Origin: Rugosibacter sp.
GTDB taxonomy: Bacteria; Pseudomonadota; Gammaproteobacteria; Burkholderiales; Rhodocyclaceae
NCBI GenBank assembly: GCA_023257495.1
Contig: JALRCC010000066.1
Span: 1-5,256 of the forward strand
DNA: 5,256 nt
Direction of reading: 5' to 3'
The number at the start of each line of letters is the position of its first letter. The first letter of the stretch is position 1. Positions 3,722-5,256 of this stretch are shown here, one piece after another. The position numbers were made by a program, and so were the translations under genes. A model generated the notes under the pieces. It was not told the DNA's origin and ran no database searches. It was given only the letters and a program-made list of their open reading frames with translations.

Positions 3722-5256
3722 TTACACCGGCTTTCCTGAAGTCTTGGTAAAGACCAACTGCCCCTTCTCGACATCGACGTGAATCACATCCCTGGCAGCA
3801 AACTTGCCCTCAAGCATCTGTCTTGCCAATGGGTTCTCGATCTTTTCCTGGATTGCCCGTTTCAATGGTCGCGCACCGAATATCGGATCAAAGCCCGCTT
3901 CAGCAATCAGGGCAACCGCTGCGTCACTGACTTCCAGCGTCATATCCATGCGTGCCAGACGCTTTTCGAGATACCGTAACTGGATGCGCCCGATCTGTGC
4001 GATGCGTTTTTCGTCCAGCGAATGAAAGACCACGATTTCGTCAATCCGGTTGATGAACTCAGGGCGAAAATGCGTTTTCACTTCACCCATCACCGCGAGC
4101 TTGACTACACCATAATCCGAGCCCGACATCTGCTGGATCATCTGGCTGCCCAGGTTTGACGTCATGACGATCACCGTGTTCTTGAAATCCACGGTGCGTC
4201 CCTGACCATCAGTCATGCGGCCATCGTCAAGCACCTGCAGCAACACATTGAACACATCCGGATGCGCTTTTTCGACTTCATCGAACAGGATCACCGAATA
4301 GGGCTTCCTGCGCACCTGCTCGGTGAGATAGCCGCCCTCTTCGTAACCCACATAACCCGGCGGCGCGCCGATGAGGCGGGCGACGGAATGCTTCTCCATG
4401 AATTCGCTCATGTCGATGCGAATCAAATGATCCTCGGCGTCGAACAAAAATCCGGCCAGCGCTTTGCACAACTCAGTCTTGCCCACGCCCGTCGGGCCGA
4501 GGAAGAGAAAGGAGCCATACGGACGACTCTCTTCAGACAAACCCGCGCGAGAGCGGCGGATCGCATCCGACACCAGACGCACGGCCTCATCCTGGCCAAC
4601 CACGCGCGCATGCAAGTGATCCTCCATGGCCAATAATTTTTCGCGCTCACCCTGCATCATTTTGCTGACCGGGATGCCGGTGGCGCGCGACACAACCTCG
4701 GCGATTTCCTCGACGCCGACTTGCGTGCGTAAAAGCTTTTTCGCCGCCGTATCAGCAGCGCCGAGTTTTTGTGCCACGGCATCCGCACTCTTCAGTTGCG
4801 CCTCCAGCTCTGGCAGCTTGCCATATTGCAACTCGGCCAGCTTGTCGAACTGCCCCTTGCGCTGCAAATCAGCCATCTGCACGCGCAAGCGATCGATCTC
4901 TTCCTTGATATGTGCCGAGCCCTGCACCTGGGCTTTTTCAGCCTTCCATATCTGTTCCAGATCGTTGTATTCGCGCTCCAGCGTAGCAATTTCCTGCTCG
5001 ATCAGGGCCAGACGTTTTTTCGACGCGTCATCCTTTTCTCTTTTTACCGCTTCGCGCTCGATTTTTAACTGAATCAAGCGACGCTCAAGCTTGTCCATGA
5101 CCTCGGGCTTCGAATCAATTTCAATCTTGATCCGCGCCGCCGCTTCATCGATCAAGTCAATCGCCTTGTCGGGTAAGAAGCGATCGGTGATATAACGATG
5201 CGAGAGTTCGGCCGCTGCCACAATGGCCGGATCCGTGATGTCCACGCCATGATGCA
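3722..5256 (-). CDS. clpB: Chaperone ClpB, ATP-dependent disaggregase (partial, N-terminus beyond right edge)
   Basis: ClpB is a hexameric AAA+ unfoldase that, together with DnaK, threads proteins out of aggregates after heat or other stress. The frame is open from the stop (3724-3722) to the right edge; the 510 visible residues are about the last 60% of a family protein of roughly 860. An in-frame GTG at 5245 is not the true start, because the upstream residues HHG continue the ClpB sequence. In visible-fragment numbering: end of the first ATPase domain to about 45 ([29 protein letters not shown]); the coiled-coil middle domain, diagnostic of ClpB rather than ClpA or ClpC, about 48-175; then the second ATPase domain with Walker A GPTGVGKT at 253-260, pore loop GYVGYEEGG at 300-308, Walker [11 protein letters not shown] at 321-330, sensor MTSNLGS around 364-370, [10 protein letters not shown] near 396-405, and sensor-2 GARPLKRAI at 460-468. 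All key residues are intact. The promoter, probably heat-shock controlled, is outside the window. Confidence 0.97.
   Translation of the reverse strand, partial: HHGVDITDPAIVAAAELSHRYITDRFLPDKAIDLIDEAAARIKIEIDSKPEVMDKLERRLIQLKIEREAVKREKDDASKKRLALIEQEIATLEREYNDLEQIWKAEKAQVQGSAHIKEEIDRLRVQMADLQRKGQFDKLAELQYGKLPELEAQLKSADAVAQKLGAADTAAKKLLRTQVGVEEIAEVVSRATGIPVSKMMQGEREKLLAMEDHLHARVVGQDEAVRLVSDAIRRSRAGLSEESRPYGSFLFLGPTGVGKTELCKALAGFLFDAEDHLIRIDMSEFMEKHSVARLIGAPPGYVGYEEGGYLTEQVRRKPYSVILFDEVEKAHPDVFNVLLQVLDDGRMTDGQGRTVDFKNTVIVMTSNLGSQMIQQMSGSDYGVVKLAVMGEVKTHFRPEFINRIDEIVVFHSLDEKRIAQIGRIQLRYLEKRLARMDMTLEVSDAAVALIAEAGFDPIFGARPLKRAIQEKIENPLARQMLEGKFAARDVIHVDVEKGQLVFTKTSGKPV

Noticed and set aside
4262..4636. 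124-codon plus-strand open frame opposite clpB
   Set aside because: It lies wholly antisense to the conserved second ATPase domain of ClpB and shows no recognisable domain. It is a shadow of the codon pattern.
5243..5245. GTG at 5245 as the start of a short ClpB-like protein
   Set aside because: The reading frame continues upstream with HHG, which matches the residues preceding this point in full-length ClpB, so the gene simply runs off the window.
1..5256. Mobile element, phage, defence or secondary-metabolism system
   Set aside because: No transposase, integrase, toxin-antitoxin pair, CRISPR repeat or defence-type gene is visible, and all long frames are explained by chromosomal genes.

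Overview
The window comes from a chromosome of a Gram-negative proteobacterium, most likely a betaproteobacterium. This rests on the character of the LysC, Tag and ClpB proteins and on moderate GC content, and no rRNA or tRNA is present to confirm it. Most of the sequence is ordinary chromosomal coding DNA. I see no insertion sequence, phage gene, CRISPR array, tRNA or rRNA.

Left third (1-1435, minus strand): a small envelope gene cluster read right to left. It encodes a secreted PepSY-domain protein with an Asp/His-rich tail (1100-1435), a PAP2-family phosphatase of the BcrC/YbjG undecaprenyl-diphosphate phosphatase type (450-1046), and a multi-pass membrane protein of the COG4705 type cut by the left edge (1-380). 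Each junction of this cluster holds a short perfect inverted repeat: 1452-1469, 1061-1087 and 416-433. The three genes probably form one operon concerned with the inner membrane, the lipid carrier or cation stress. That role is inferred from the families and their proximity.

Middle (1436-2962): a roughly 220-base intergenic stretch holds a candidate promoter for the cluster and a 14-bp-stem hairpin downstream of lysC. Then comes lysC (aspartate kinase, 1655-2896, minus), with a good sigma70-type promoter just upstream that supports the shorter of two possible starts. Inside lysC, a Met codon just before the ACT domains has a strong Shine-Dalgarno sequence. This suggests that a separate regulatory beta subunit is also made, as in Bacillus and Corynebacterium aspartokinases.

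Right half (2963-5256): tag (3-methyladenine DNA glycosylase I, 3030-3647, plus) is divergent from lysC. The two promoter regions share a perfect 17-bp palindrome. Tag carries an unusual four-copy 9-bp tandem repeat that puts a Pro-x-Cys ladder directly at its zinc-binding cysteine. Tag is convergent with clpB (3722-5256, minus, N-terminal part beyond the right edge), the Hsp100 disaggregase. The short gap between them holds an 8-bp tandem repeat over the tag stop codon and a long hairpin that probably ends transcription of one or both genes.

The housekeeping genes (lysine/threonine/methionine precursor synthesis, alkylation repair, protein disaggregation) do not form an obvious functional unit. 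The most interesting points are the Tag repeat, the internal LysC start, the shared palindrome and the envelope cluster with its hairpins.
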